NCBI GenBank assembly: GCA_017527065.1
Contig: JAFXQO010000057.1
Location: 1-34,950 of the forward strand
Direction of reading: 5' to 3'
DNA from: Clostridia bacterium
Lineage (GTDB): Bacteria; Bacillota; Clostridia; Christensenellales; Aristaeellaceae
DNA: 34,950 nucleotides
The translations under genes and the position numbers were made by a program. Under the pieces are notes generated by a model. That model did no database searches. It was given only the letters and a program-made list of their open reading frames with translations, and was not told where the DNA came from. Shown here piece by piece: positions 1-8,361 of this stretch. The number at the start of each line of letters is the position of its first letter. Within the stretch, counting starts at the first letter, position 1.

Positions 1-1
1 G

Positions 2-3000
2 GCTGCGGAATTCGACTATTCCGGAACACAGGCCTGCAAAGCCATTAAAGAGGAAGGCATTGAGACCATCCTGGTCAACTCCAACCCGGCTACCATCATG
101 ACCGACACCTCCATCGCTGACAAGGTTTATATGGAGCCCCTGACCCTGGAATACATTGCGAAGATTCTGCGCTACGAGCGGCCGGACGCCATCGTGCCCG
201 GCATCGGCGGGCAGACCGGCCTGAACCTGGCCATGCAGCTGGAGAAGAAGGGCGTCCTGAAGGAGTGCCGCGTGCAGCTGCTGGGCACCCCCTTTTCCTC
301 CATCGAGCGCGCCGAGGACCGGGAACTGTTCAAGGAGATGTGCCAGTCCATCGGCGAGCCGGTCATCCCATCCAAAATCACCTACGACCTGGAGGAAGCC
401 AAGGCGGCGGCGAAGGAGATCGGCTATCCCGTGGTGCTGCGCCCGGCGTTCACCCTGGGCGGCACGGGCGGCGGCTTCGCCGACGACGAGGCGGAGCTGA
501 TCGAGGTCGGCGCGAACGGCTTCAAGCTCTCGCCGGTCCACCAGGTGCTGGTGGAAAAGAGCGTAAAGGGCTACAAGGAGATCGAGTTCGAGGTCATGCG
601 CGACTCGAACGACCACGCAATCACCATCTGCGGCATGGAGAACGTGGACCCCGTGGGCGTGCACACCGGCGATTCCATCGTCGTGGCCCCCATCCTGTCG
701 CTGAACGAGCACGACCTGAACATGCTGCGCGATTCCGCCATCCGGATCATCCGCGAGCTCAAAATCGAGGGCGGCTGCAACGTGCAGTTCGCGCTGAACC
801 CGAACTCCAGCGAATACTACCTCATCGAGGTCAATCCCCGCGTGTCGCGCTCCTCCGCCCTGGCCAGCAAGGCCAGCGGCTATCCCATCGCCTCGGTCAC
901 GGCCAAGATCGCCCTGGGCATGGCGCTGGAGGACATTCCCGTGGCGGGGGGCACCGCGGCCATCGAGCCCAGCCTGGACTACATCGTGGCCAAGTTCCCG
1001 CGCTTCCCCTTCGACAAGTTCGCCTCCGCGCCGAACCTCCTGGGCACCCAGATGAAGGCCACGGGCGAGGTCATGGGCATCGGCGCGAACCTGGAGGAGT
1101 GCATGCTCAAATCGGTGCGCTCGCTGGAAAACGGCGCGCGCCACCTTCGCCTCTCCAAATTCGACGACCTGCCGGAGGACGAGCTGTGGGCCTATATATC
1201 CGATTTTCGCTCGGACGGCATCTTCGCCGTGGCGGAGCTCATTCGCCGCGGCGCGTCCCTGGACAGGCTCCATGAGGTCACGCTGATCACGCCGCTGTTC
1301 CTGGAGTCCGTCGCCCGCATCGTTGAGATGGAAAAGACCGTCGCCGCCCACAAGGGCGACGCCGACACGCTGCGGGCCGCCAAGAAGATGGGCTTCGCGG
1401 ACGCGACCGTCGCCGAGCTGTGGAAGACGAGCGAGCGGGCCGTGGCCGCGCTGCGCCGGGAGAAGGGCATCGTGCCCGTGTTCCCCATGGTGGACACGCT
1501 GCACACCGGCGCGTACATCCCCTACCTCTACGCCTCCTATTCCGGCGAGAACGTGTCCGTCCGCACGGACAGGAAGAAGATCGTGGTGCTGGGGGCGGGC
1601 CCCATCCGCATCGGCCAGGGCGTTGAATTCGACTATTCCACCGTGCACGCCGTGCAGACCATCCGCCGCAACGGCTACGAGGCCATCATCATCAACAACA
1701 ACCCGGAGACCGTCTCCACCGACTACAAGACCTCCGACAAGCTGTATTTCGAGCCCCTCACCCCCGAAGACGTGATGAACGTGATCGACTTCGAGCGGCC
1801 CGAGGGCGTCATCGCCTCCCTGGGCGGCCAGACGGCCATCAACCTGGCCCAGCCCCTCATGGAGCGCGGCGTGAAGCTGATCGGCACCGACTGCGAGGCC
1901 ATCGAGCGGGCCGAGAACCGCGACAGCTTCGAGAAGATCCTGGAGGAGCTGGGCATCCCGCAGCCCCAGGGCCGCGCCGTGACCAACGTGGAGGAGGGCG
2001 TGGCCGCCGCCGCCGAGATCGGCTATCCCGTGCTGGTGCGCCCCAGCTTCGTGCTGGGCGGGCGGGCCATGCAGATCGTGGGGAACGAGCCGCAGCTGCG
2101 GCGCTACCTCAAAGAGGCCGTGGCCATCGACGCGGACAAGCCCGTGCTGGTGGACCACTACATCCAGGGCAAGGAGGTGGAGGTGGACGCCGTGTGCGAC
2201 GGGCGCGACGTGTTCGTGGCCGGCATCATGGAGCTGGTGGAGCGCACGGGCATCCATTCCGGCGACTCGATCAGCGTGTATCCCACCTTCTCCATCTCCG
2301 ACAAAGTGAAGGGGATCATACTGCAATATGCCAAAAAGCTGGGCCTGGGCATCGGCATCGTGGGCCTTTACAACATCCAGTTCATCGTGGACAAGAGCGA
2401 AAACGTGTATATCATCGAGGTCAATCCCCGCTCGTCCCGCACCGTGCCCTTCCTCTCCAAGGCCACGGGCTGGCCGCTGGCGGACATCGCCACCGAGGCG
2501 ATCCTGGGCAAGAGCCTGAAGGAGCAGGGCATCTTCTGCCTGTATCCGGAGGAGAAGAAGCGCTATTACGTGAAGGTCCCGGTGTTCTCCTTCAACAAGA
2601 TCAAGGGCCTGGACGCCTACCTCTCCCCCGAGATGAAATCCACCGGCGAGGCCATCGGCTACGACGACCGGCTCAACCGGGCGCTCTACAAGGCGCTGCA
2701 GGCCGCGGGATTGCGGCTGCAGAACTACGGCACCGTGTTCGCCACCATCGCGGACGAGGACAAGGCCGAGGCCGAGCCCCTCATCCGCCGCTTCTACAAC
2801 CTGGGCTTCAACATCGAGGCCACCGCTGGCACCGCGGCCTACCTCAAGGAGCGCGGCATTCGCACCCACGTGCTGAAGAAGATCAGCGAGGGCAGCGGCT
2901 CCAATGAGATCGTGGAGGCGATGCGCCAGGGCCACATCGCCTACGTCATCAACACGCGCAACCTGAATTCCCTGAAGTCGCTGACGGACGGCATGCTGAT

Positions 3001-3115
3001 CCGCCGCGCGGCCACGGAGAACAACGTGACCATCTTCACCTCGCTGGACACCGTGCGCGTGCTGCTGGACGTGCTGGAGGAGACCACGCTGACCATTTCC
3101 ACCATCGACGCCTGA
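2..3115 (+). CDS. carB: Carbamoyl-phosphate synthase large subunit (5' end cut by window)
   Basis: Makes carbamoyl phosphate from bicarbonate, ammonia and two ATP for pyrimidine and arginine synthesis, with the CarA glutaminase subunit, in the cytoplasm. The frame is open from base 2 and reads AAEFDYSGTQACKA, which matches about residue 23 onward of the E. coli protein (1073 aa). About 22 residues are therefore missing, and the internal ATG at 98 is not the start. The two homologous ATP-grasp halves are both visible: the first with GGTGGGFADDE and EVNPRVSRSSALASKA, the second starting near base 1580 (VVLGAGPIRIGQGVEFDYS) with VRPSFVLGGRAMQIV and EVNPRSSRTVPFLSKATG. A C-terminal MGS-like allosteric domain follows (about 2730-3115). 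It ends 10 bases before pyrK, in the usual Bacillota pyr operon order. Confidence 0.98.
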   Translation, partial: AAEFDYSGTQACKAIKEEGIETILVNSNPATIMTDTSIADKVYMEPLTLEYIAKILRYERPDAIVPGIGGQTGLNLAMQLEKKGVLKECRVQLLGTPFSSIERAEDRELFKEMCQSIGEPVIPSKITYDLEEAKAAAKEIGYPVVLRPAFTLGGTGGGFADDEAELIEVGANGFKLSPVHQVLVEKSVKGYKEIEFEVMRDSNDHAITICGMENVDPVGVHTGDSIVVAPILSLNEHDLNMLRDSAIRIIRELKIEGGCNVQFALNPNSSEYYLIEVNPRVSRSSALASKASGYPIASVTAKIALGMALEDIPVAGGTAAIEPSLDYIVAKFPRFPFDKFASAPNLLGTQMKATGEVMGIGANLEECMLKSVRSLENGARHLRLSKFDDLPEDELWAYISDFRSDGIFAVAELIRRGASLDRLHEVTLITPLFLESVARIVEMEKTVAAHKGDADTLRAAKKMGFADATVAELWKTSERAVAALRREKGIVPVFPMVDTLHTGAYIPYLYASYSGENVSVRTDRKKIVVLGAGPIRIGQGVEFDYSTVHAVQTIRRNGYEAIIINNNPETVSTDYKTSDKLYFEPLTPEDVMNVIDFERPEGVIASLGGQTAINLAQPLMERGVKLIGTDCEAIERAENRDSFEKILEELGIPQPQGRAVTNVEEGVAAAAEIGYPVLVRPSFVLGGRAMQIVGNEPQLRRYLKEAVAIDADKPVLVDHYIQGKEVEVDAVCDGRDVFVAGIMELVERTGIHSGDSISVYPTFSISDKVKGIILQYAKKLGLGIGIVGLYNIQFIVDKSENVYIIEVNPRSSRTVPFLSKATGWPLADIATEAILGKSLKEQGIFCLYPEEKKRYYVKVPVFSFNKIKGLDAYLSPEMKSTGEAIGYDDRLNRALYKALQAAGLRLQNYGTVFATIADEDKAEAEPLIRRFYNLGFNIEATAGTAAYLKERGIRTHVLKKISEGSGSNEIVEAMRQGHIAYVINTRNLNSLKSLTDGMLIRRAATENNVTIFTSLDTVRVLLDVLEETTLTISTIDA

Positions 3116-3125
3116 GGAGCCGGCC

Positions 3126-3860
3126 ATGAAGCAGGTCATTTACACCATCCTGGAAAACGAGCCCCTGACCGCCGACGTCTGCCGGATGGTCCTCGCGGGG
3201 GACAACAGCGCCATCACCGCGCCTGGCCAGTTCGTCAATCTCAAGCTCGACGGGCTGTTCCTGCGCCGCCCGATCTCCGTGTGCGACCTGGAAGGCGACA
3301 GGCTGACGCTCATCTACAAGGTCGTGGGCCGGGGCACCGCGCAAATGCGCGATATGACGCCCGGCCAGACCCTCGACGCCCTGACGGGCCTCGGCAACGG
3401 CTACGACCTCTCCCTCGCGGGAAACAGGCCCCTGCTGCTGGGCGGCGGGGTGGGCGCGCCGCCCCTGTACTGGCTGGCGAAGAAGCTCATCGCCCGGGGC
3501 GCGGCCGTCGCCGTCCGCCTGGGCTTCAACGCGGCGGGCGACGTGTTCTATGAGGACGAGTTTCGCGCCCTCGGCGCGGAGGTGCGCGTCGCCACCGCGG
3601 ACGGAAGCCATGGCGAAAAGGGCTTCGTGACGGACATCCTGCCCGACGCCTGCACCCACTACTTCGCCTGCGGGCCGGAGCCGATGCTGAAGGCGGTGTA
3701 CCGCGCCGTTCCGTCGGACGGCCAGCTCAGCTTCGAGGCGCGCATGGGCTGCGGCTTCGGCGCGTGCATGGGCTGCACCTGCGAGACAATAACGGGTTAC
3801 AAGCGCATCTGCAGGGACGGCCCGGTGCTGCGGAAGGGGGAGATCCTGTGGACAGACTGA
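3126..3860 (+). CDS. pyrK: Dihydroorotate dehydrogenase electron transfer subunit PyrK
   Basis: The FAD and [2Fe-2S] subunit that passes electrons from dihydroorotate dehydrogenase PyrD to NAD+ in the PyrDK (type 1B) complex. The 244-aa product has the flavin-binding RRPISV motif at about 48-53, a GGGVGAPPLYWL nucleotide-binding loop at 106-117, and a C-terminal ferredoxin-like cluster: cysteines 209, 214 and 217 in CGFGACMGC plus Cys229 in KRICRDGP. The ATG at 3126 follows GAGGAGCC closely. Its 3' end overlaps the pyrD start by 13 bases, which suggests translational coupling and equal amounts of the two subunits. Its presence identifies the neighbouring PyrD as the NAD-dependent 1B type, not the quinone-linked type 2. 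Confidence 0.97.
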   Translation: MKQVIYTILENEPLTADVCRMVLAGDNSAITAPGQFVNLKLDGLFLRRPISVCDLEGDRLTLIYKVVGRGTAQMRDMTPGQTLDALTGLGNGYDLSLAGNRPLLLGGGVGAPPLYWLAKKLIARGAAVAVRLGFNAAGDVFYEDEFRALGAEVRVATADGSHGEKGFVTDILPDACTHYFACGPEPMLKAVYRAVPSDGQLSFEARMGCGFGACMGCTCETITGYKRICRDGPVLRKGEILWTD

Positions 3861-4759
3861 GCGTGAACCTGCTGGGGATCGAGCTGGACAACCCGGTCAT
3901 TCCCGCCTCGGGCACCTTCGGCTACGGCCGGGAATTCGCCGAGCTGTACGACATCAACTGCCTGGGCACATTCTCCTTCAAGGGCACCACGCTGCGCCCC
4001 CGGCTGGGCAACCCCCTGCCCCGCATCGCGGAGGCCCCCGCGGGCATGCTCAACGCCGTGGGGCTTCAAAACCCCGGCGTGGACAGGGTGATTTCGGAAG
4101 AACTGCCCCGTCTCAAAACGGTTTTCCGCAAGCCGGTCATGGCGAACGTGAGCGGCTTTTCCGTCGAGGAATACGCCGAGACCTGCGCGCGGCTGGACGC
4201 CTGCGATCAGGTGGGCTGGCTGGAGGTCAACATCAGCTGCCCGAACGTGCACGACGGCGGCATGAGCTTCGGCACCGACCCGGCCATGGCCGCGCGGGTG
4301 ACCAAGGCGGTCAAGGCGGTCACGACGAAACCCGTCATCATGAAGCTCTCGCCCAACGTGACGGACATCGCCGCCATCGCGGCCGCCTGCCAGGAGGCCG
4401 GGGCGGACGGGATCAGCCTCATCAACACGCTCATGGGCCTGCGGATAAGCCTTAAGTCGCGGCGGCCCGTCCTGGCGAACGTCACGGGCGGCCTGTCCGG
4501 CCCGGCGGTGTTCCCGGTGGCGCTGCGCATGGTTTACCAGGTGGCGAAGGCGGTTAAAATTCCCGTTGTGGGCATGGGCGGCGTCTCCAGCGCGGAGGAC
4601 GTGGTGGAGATGATGCTGGCCGGGGCCACCGCGGTGGAGGTGGGCGCGGCGAACCTGGCCGACCCCTTCGCCTGCATGAAGATCATCGGCGATCTGCCGG
4701 CCGTCATGGACCGGTACGGCATAGACAATTTGAGAGACATCATCGGAGGTGCGCTGTAA
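3848..4759 (+). CDS. pyrD: Dihydroorotate dehydrogenase catalytic subunit, type 1B
   Basis: Oxidises dihydroorotate to orotate with FMN, passing electrons through PyrK. I place the start at the GTG at 3848, preceded by AAGGGGGAG at 3834-3842. This gives [25 protein letters not shown] and 303 residues, the normal family length; the earlier in-frame ATG at 3764 would add a tail without family resemblance that lies within pyrK. Visible family signatures are [15 protein letters not shown] (substrate loop with the Cys expected as base in class 1 enzymes), [22 protein letters not shown] and the phosphate-binding [19 protein letters not shown]. The stop codon shares one base with the pyrF start (TAATG). 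Confidence 0.96.
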   Translation: MDRLSVNLLGIELDNPVIPASGTFGYGREFAELYDINCLGTFSFKGTTLRPRLGNPLPRIAEAPAGMLNAVGLQNPGVDRVISEELPRLKTVFRKPVMANVSGFSVEEYAETCARLDACDQVGWLEVNISCPNVHDGGMSFGTDPAMAARVTKAVKAVTTKPVIMKLSPNVTDIAAIAAACQEAGADGISLINTLMGLRISLKSRRPVLANVTGGLSGPAVFPVALRMVYQVAKAVKIPVVGMGGVSSAEDVVEMMLAGATAVEVGAANLADPFACMKIIGDLPAVMDRYGIDNLRDIIGGAL

Positions 4760-5457
4760 TGGGCAAGGACGTCATCGTGGCGTGCGATTTCTCATCCGCG
4801 GAGCAGACGCTCGCCTTTCTGGATCAATTCACCGGCCGCAAGCCCTTCGTCAAGATCGGCATGGAGCTCTACTACGCCGAGGGGCCGGAGATCGTGCGCC
4901 GCCTCAAGGCCCGCGGCCATAAAATCTTCCTCGATCTGAAGCTGCACGACATCCCCAACACCGTGAAGAAGGCCATGGCCGTGCTCTCCCGGCTGGACGT
5001 GGACATCACCAACCTGCACGCCGCCGGCGCGACGGCCATGATGCGGGCCGCCCTGGAGGGCCTCACCCGGCCGGACGGCACGCGGCCGCTGCTCATCGCC
5101 GTGACCCAGCTGACCAGCACCGACCAGGCCGCTCTGGAGCGGGACCTGCTGATCCGCGAGCCCATGGACCAGGTCGTGATGCATTACGCCCAGACCGCCC
5201 GGGCCGCGGGGCTGGACGGCGTGGTCTGCTCGCCCCTGGAGGCCGAAAAGGTGCACGGGGCCTGCGGCGCATCCTTCCTCACCGTCACCCCCGGCGTGCG
5301 CTTCGCGGACGGCGACGTCGGCGACCAGAAGCGCGTCATGACCCCCGCCCAGGCCCGGGCCGCCGGCTCGGATTACATCGTCGTGGGCCGGCCCATCACC
5401 GCCGCGGCCGATCCCGTCGCCGCCTACGAGCGGTGCGTGAGCGAATTCGTGGGATGA
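4759..5457 (+). CDS. pyrF: Orotidine 5'-phosphate decarboxylase
   Basis: Last step of UMP synthesis: decarboxylates OMP to UMP. The 232-aa protein shows the group 1 signature [11 protein letters not shown] with the catalytic Asp59-Lys61-Asp64 arrangement, an N-terminal VACDFS strand, and a phosphate-binding loop near [14 protein letters not shown]. Start ATG 4759 overlaps the pyrD stop by one base. pyrE (orotate phosphoribosyltransferase), which often follows pyrF in Bacillota, is not here; the next gene is apbE. pyrE must therefore sit upstream of the window or elsewhere. Confidence 0.97.
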   Translation: MGKDVIVACDFSSAEQTLAFLDQFTGRKPFVKIGMELYYAEGPEIVRRLKARGHKIFLDLKLHDIPNTVKKAMAVLSRLDVDITNLHAAGATAMMRAALEGLTRPDGTRPLLIAVTQLTSTDQAALERDLLIREPMDQVVMHYAQTARAAGLDGVVCSPLEAEKVHGACGASFLTVTPGVRFADGDVGDQKRVMTPAQARAAGSDYIVVGRPITAAADPVAAYERCVSEFVG

Positions 5458-5474
5458 AGCGAAAGGAGACGCCC

Positions 5475-6488
5475 ATGAACAGGCTGCGATTCGCGCCGCT
5501 GCTGGCGCTGGCCCTCGTCCTGTCCTTCTCCCTCTCGGCGTGTGCGGCCGCTTCGCGCACGTTTTTCGCCATGGACACCGTGATGACCGTGTCCGCGCCG
5601 TTGGCCGGCGACGCGCTTCTCGCCGCGTGCGAGGAGGAGGTGCGCAGGCTGGAGGCGCTGTTCTCGGTCACGGAGCCGGACAGCGAAATCGCGCGGCTGA
5701 ACGAAACCGGCGAAGCCGCGCTCTCCGATGACACGGCGCGGGTGCTGGGCTTCGCGCTGGAGGAGGCCGCGCTGACCCAGGGCGCGTTGGACGTGACCCT
5801 CTATCCGGTGGTGCGGGCCTGGGGCTTCACCACGGGCGACTACCGCGTGCCGGACGATGACGAACTGGCGGCGCTGCTGGCGCGCGTCGGCTGGACGCGC
5901 GTCGAGCTGGACGGCGGCACGGTTCGCGTGCCGGAGGGCACGATGGTGGACCTGGGCTCCGTGGCGAAGGGCTACGCCTCCGACCGCCTCGCCGCGCTGC
6001 TGCGGGAGGGCGGCGTCCAGTCCGCGCTGATCGACCTGGGCGGCAACATCTACGGCCTCGGCGCGAAGGCGGACGGCAGCCCCTGGCGCATCGGCGTGCG
6101 GGACCCGAAAGACCCCTCGGGCCTGGCCGGCGCGCTGTCCGTGACGGACAAGGCGGTCGTCACCTCGGGCAGCTACGAGCGCAACTTCACCGCGCCGGAC
6201 GGCACGGTCTACGGCCATATCTTCGACCCCGCCACCGGCCGTCCCGCGGAAAACGGCCTCATCTCCGTCACTGTGGTCGGCGGGAGCGGCCTCGAATGCG
6301 ACGCCCTCTCCACGGCGCTCTACGTGATGGGCCCCGACCGCGCCTGCGCGCTGCTGGAAACCCTGGACGGCGTCGAGGCCGTCCTCATTGACGACCAGGG
6401 CGCTTTCTGGATCACCGAGGGCCTGAAAAACGCCTTCACGCCCATGGGCGCCTACGCCTGGGCCACAATCAACTGGATACAGAAATAA
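5475..6488 (+). CDS. apbE: FAD:protein FMN transferase, ApbE family lipoprotein
   Basis: ApbE enzymes attach FMN from FAD to a Thr or Ser of exported redox proteins (Rnf, Nqr and FMN-bind domain proteins) on the outer face of the membrane. I choose the ATG at 5475, behind AAAGGAGAC, over an in-frame ATG at 5433 inside pyrF. This start gives a clean signal: positive N-terminus, hydrophobic core, lipobox LSAC with Cys23, so a membrane-anchored 337-aa lipoprotein. Family motifs: FAMDTVMTV, DVTLYPVVRAWGF, VDLGSVAKGYASD, ALIDLGGNIYGLG, SGSYERNF and GHIFDPATGRP, plus ECDALSTALYVMG near the C-terminus. It heads a three-gene run with the NusG-II and Gx genes. No FMN-bind or Rnf/Nqr substrate gene lies in the window, so its target is unknown. 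Confidence 0.95.
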   Translation: MNRLRFAPLLALALVLSFSLSACAAASRTFFAMDTVMTVSAPLAGDALLAACEEEVRRLEALFSVTEPDSEIARLNETGEAALSDDTARVLGFALEEAALTQGALDVTLYPVVRAWGFTTGDYRVPDDDELAALLARVGWTRVELDGGTVRVPEGTMVDLGSVAKGYASDRLAALLREGGVQSALIDLGGNIYGLGAKADGSPWRIGVRDPKDPSGLAGALSVTDKAVVTSGSYERNFTAPDGTVYGHIFDPATGRPAENGLISVTVVGGSGLECDALSTALYVMGPDRACALLETLDGVEAVLIDDQGAFWITEGLKNAFTPMGAYAWATINWIQK

Positions 6489-6490
6489 AT

Positions 6491-6602
6491 TGGGAATTGG
6501 GAATTGGGAATGGGGAATTGGGAATGGGGAATGAAAAAGTTACTCTGAAAGGGAACGGGCGGCGCAGCGAGCCCCTTTCAGGCAAAATAAAATTCCCCAT
6601 TC
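6491..6602. repeat. GGGAATT-type tandem repeat within a nested inverted repeat
   Basis: Directly after the apbE stop there is a run of GGGAATT/GGGAATG units (6491-6533). The arm GAATGGGGAATT (6508-6519) has its exact reverse complement AATTCCCCATTC at 6591-6602, and a second arm copy lies at 6522-6532. Nested inside is a second stem, CTGAAAGGG (6545-6553) with CCCTTTCAG (6573-6581). The whole is a 112-bp double-hairpin module resembling a MITE or REP-like insertion. It covers the ribosome-binding region and first codons of the next gene. Family membership cannot be judged from one copy. Confidence 0.7.
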
Positions 6603-6976
6603 AAACCAGGGTTTGGATAGGGACGCTGGCGATTGCGTTCGCTGTTTGTCTCGCGGCCGCGGCCGTCGTCTGGCTCCTTCCCGGGTCGCGGCGCGTGGCG
6701 CGGGTGAGCGTGGACGGGGCGGTCGTGCGGGAGATTGATCTTTCGGCGGTGACAGCGGAGGGCAGCTTCGTGGTGGAGGGCGTCGGCGGGACGAACACCG
6801 TGACTGTGCGGCCCGGCGGCGTCTGCGTTTCGGCGGCGGACTGCCCGGATCAGGTGTGCGTGAAGCGGGGCTGGCTGGAGGGCGGCGCGGCGCCCATCGT
6901 GTGCCTGCCGCACCGGCTGGTGATCGAGTTGGTGTCCGGCGGCGACGGGAACGCGCTGGATGCCATTTCCGGCTGA
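6524..6976 (+). CDS. NusG domain II-containing membrane protein
   Basis: A small protein with one transmembrane segment (WIGTLAIAFAVCLAAAAVVWLL) followed by an extracytoplasmic NusG-domain-II fold, recognised by GVCVSAADCPDQVCVKRGW and PIVCLPHRLVIELV with a conserved Cys pattern. The family is often found beside ApbE and Gx-type genes in Clostridia; its molecular role is not established. From the ATG at 6524 it is 150 aa; a TTG at 6497 would add nine repeat-encoded residues. Both starts, and any Shine-Dalgarno (only GGGGAATTGGGA), lie in the repeat at 6491-6602. The first ~27 residues (MGNEKVTLKGNGRRSEPLSG...) are therefore repeat-derived and probably not native family sequence. Downstream gene starts 22 bases later. 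Confidence 0.85.
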   Translation: MGNEKVTLKGNGRRSEPLSGKIKFPIQTRVWIGTLAIAFAVCLAAAAVVWLLPGSRRVARVSVDGAVVREIDLSAVTAEGSFVVEGVGGTNTVTVRPGGVCVSAADCPDQVCVKRGWLEGGAAPIVCLPHRLVIELVSGGDGNALDAISG

Positions 6977-6998
6977 CCGGACGAGGAGGAAATAGGCC

Positions 6999-7490
6999 GT
7001 GCAAACGAAACGCCTGACGCGGGACGCCATGCTCACCGGGGTGGCGCTGATCATTTTCATCGTCGAGGCGCAGATCCCGCCCCTCACCAGCGTGCCGGGC
7101 ATCAAGATGGGCCTGGCGAACATCATCACGGTGTACGCGGCGTTCGCCATCGGCCCGGCGGACGCGGCGCTCATCCTGGCGGCGCGCATCCTGCTGGGCT
7201 CGGTCGTCGCGGGCAATCTGTCCACGCTGATGTACAGCGCGGCGGGCGGGCTCTTGTGCCTTCTGGCGATGCTGGGGCTGCGGCGCGTTCTTTCGGAAAG
7301 CCAGCTGTGGGTGGCCAGCGTGATCGGCGCGGCGGCGCACAATCTGGGCCAGATCGCCGTGGCCGTGGCCGTCACGCGCACGCCGGCGCTGCTGGCGTAC
7401 CTGCCGGTGCTGCTCATGAGCGGCATGATCGCGGGCCTGTTCACCGGGCTGTGCGCGCAGGCGCTGGTGAAGCGGATGAGCAGGAAATGA
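6999..7490 (+). CDS. Gx transporter family protein (Hpre_diP_synt_I family)
   Basis: A 163-aa integral membrane protein with about five hydrophobic helices and the family signatures LTSVPGIKMGLANIITVYA, ARILLGSVVAGN, YSAAGGLLCLLAML and AAAHNLGQI. Proteins of this family are annotated either as heptaprenyl diphosphate synthase component I or as Gx transporter family, resembling ECF S-components; the substrate is uncertain. The GTG start at 6999 is supported by GAGGAGGAA at 6984-6992. It is the third gene of the apbE-NusG-II-Gx run, a neighbourhood repeatedly linked with extracytoplasmic flavinylation and quinone-dependent electron transfer in Bacillota. The polyprenyl synthase that sometimes follows is absent; tRNA genes come next. 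Confidence 0.85.
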   Translation: MQTKRLTRDAMLTGVALIIFIVEAQIPPLTSVPGIKMGLANIITVYAAFAIGPADAALILAARILLGSVVAGNLSTLMYSAAGGLLCLLAMLGLRRVLSESQLWVASVIGAAAHNLGQIAVAVAVTRTPALLAYLPVLLMSGMIAGLFTGLCAQALVKRMSRK

Positions 7491-7559
7491 GATAAAGGCC
7501 TTTTCCGGAGAGGGGCCAATTTCACCGCGGTAAAAAAAGCGAAAACAGCAGTTTGGGGG

Positions 7560-7588
7560 TTGACAAACGCGGCGTTTTCCCGTATAAT
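7560..7588 (+). promoter_or_regulatory. Consensus sigma-A promoter of the tRNA cluster
   Basis: TTGACA at 7560-7565 and TATAAT at 7583-7588 with a 17-base spacer: a perfect consensus promoter, about 40 bases before the first tRNA, as expected for a stable-RNA operon. Confidence 0.9.
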
Positions 7589-7629
7589 ACCCTATGTTGC
7601 TGCGGGAACAGCGCTGAAACAGGGTGCGA

Positions 7630-7705
7630 GGGAGCATAGCTCAGTTGGGAGAGCATCTGCCTTACAAGCAGAGGGTCACAGGTTCGAGCCCTGTTGTTCC
7701 CACCA
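7630..7705 (+). tRNA. tRNA-Val (TAC)
   Basis: Complete cloverleaf: acceptor GGGAGCA pairs with TGTTCCC, anticodon loop CTTACAA gives TAC, T-arm GGTTCGAGCC. CCA is encoded (7703-7705). Confidence 0.97.
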
Positions 7706-7712
7706 TAAATGT

Positions 7713-7789
7713 GGCCCGGTAGTACAGTTGGTTAGTACGCCAGCCTGTCACGCTGGAGGTCGAGGGTTCGAGCCCCTTCCGGGTCGCCA
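7713..7789 (+). tRNA. tRNA-Asp (GTC)
   Basis: Acceptor GGCCCGG pairs with CCGGGTC, anticodon stem CAGCC/GGCTG type with loop CTGTCAC giving GTC. Discriminator G and CCA are encoded. Confidence 0.97.
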
Positions 7790-7792
7790 TAT

Positions 7793-7868
7793 GCCTTGGT
7801 AGCTCAGTTGGTAGAGCATGTGACTGAAAATCACAGTGTCGGTGGTTCAATTCCGCCCCAAGGCACCT
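7793..7868 (+). tRNA. tRNA-Phe (GAA)
   Basis: Acceptor GCCTTGG pairs with CCAAGGC; anticodon stem TGTGA/TCACA with loop CTGAAAA gives GAA. The body ends with discriminator A at 7865. The 3' end reads CCT, so the terminal A of CCA must be added by nucleotidyltransferase, unlike the neighbouring tRNAs. Confidence 0.96.
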
Positions 7869-7871
7869 CGT

Positions 7872-7947
7872 GCGGTAGTAGCTCAGTTGGTAGAGCGCCA
7901 CCTTGCCAAGGTGGAGGTCGCGAGTCCGAGTCTCGTCTACCGCTCCA
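7872..7947 (+). tRNA. tRNA-Gly (GCC)
   Basis: Acceptor GCGGTAG pairs with CTACCGC; anticodon stem CCACC/GGTGG with loop TTGCCAA gives GCC. CCA is encoded. Confidence 0.97.
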
Positions 7948-7954
7948 ATTGTAA

Positions 7955-8029
7955 GGCACCATAGCCAAGTGGTAAGGCAAGGGTCTGCAAAATCCTCATG
8001 CTCCGGTCCGAATCCGGATGGTGCCTCCA
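7955..8029 (+). tRNA. tRNA-Cys (GCA)
   Basis: Acceptor GGCACCA pairs with TGGTGCC; anticodon stem AGGGT/ATCCT with loop CTGCAAA gives GCA. CCA is encoded. Last gene of the five-tRNA transcript. Confidence 0.96.
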
Positions 8030-8030
8030 T

Positions 8031-8070
8031 GAATCAGGTCTGGCGCGGCCGGGCCTGATTCTTTCTTTCC
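8031..8070 (+). terminator. Rho-independent terminator of the tRNA cluster
   Basis: Stem GAATCAGG (8031-8038) with CCTGATTC (8054-8061) followed by TTTCTTTCC; it begins one base after the tRNA-Cys CCA. Confidence 0.85.
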
Positions 8071-8072
8071 GC

Positions 8073-8101
8073 TTGATCTTTTTGGCGGTTTGTGCTAGAA
8101 T
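8073..8101 (+). promoter_or_regulatory. Sigma-A promoter of tRNA-Arg
   Basis: TTGATC (8073-8078), 17-base spacer, TAGAAT (8096-8101), 20 bases before the tRNA. It follows the cluster terminator, so tRNA-Arg is transcribed on its own. Confidence 0.7.
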
Positions 8102-8120
8102 AGAGGGCGGATGGAAATAC

Positions 8121-8193
8121 GCGCCTGTAGCTCAGTGGATAGAGTGTTCGACTCCGACTCGAAAGACCGTGGGTTCGAATCCCGCCAGGCGCA
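8121..8193 (+). tRNA. tRNA-Arg (CCG)
   Basis: Acceptor GCGCCTG pairs with CAGGCGC; anticodon stem TTCGA/TCGAA with loop CTCCGAC gives CCG, reading CGG. CCA is not encoded (next bases TCG). Confidence 0.95.
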
Positions 8194-8198
8194 TCGAA

Positions 8199-8245
8199 GC
8201 GAAAATCCTGCCGACGATGGCCGGCAGGATTTTCGCTTTGTATTC
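8199..8245 (+). terminator. Terminator after tRNA-Arg
   Basis: A perfect 15-bp stem, GCGAAAATCCTGCCG (8199-8213) with its complement at 8222-8236, followed by TTTGTATTCTT. Between here and the recA terminator (8246-8361) I see no gene; a GGCAGCC/GGCTGCC pair could form a loose hairpin. Confidence 0.8.
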
Positions 8246-8361
8246 TTCTGTTTTCAGAAAACATGGCAGCCTCTTTTTGAAAGATTGCATTGAAATAAAA
8301 ACCAAGGGCTGCCGCGCGTCGAAAACCTGGCCGGGGAAACGCAGTGTGGCATAAAGAACGC

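Noticed and set aside
6491-6533. CRISPR-like repeats in the GGGAATT run
   Set aside because: Units are 7-8 bases with no spacers; it is a simple tandem run joined to inverted arms. No CRISPR array or cas gene was seen anywhere in the window.
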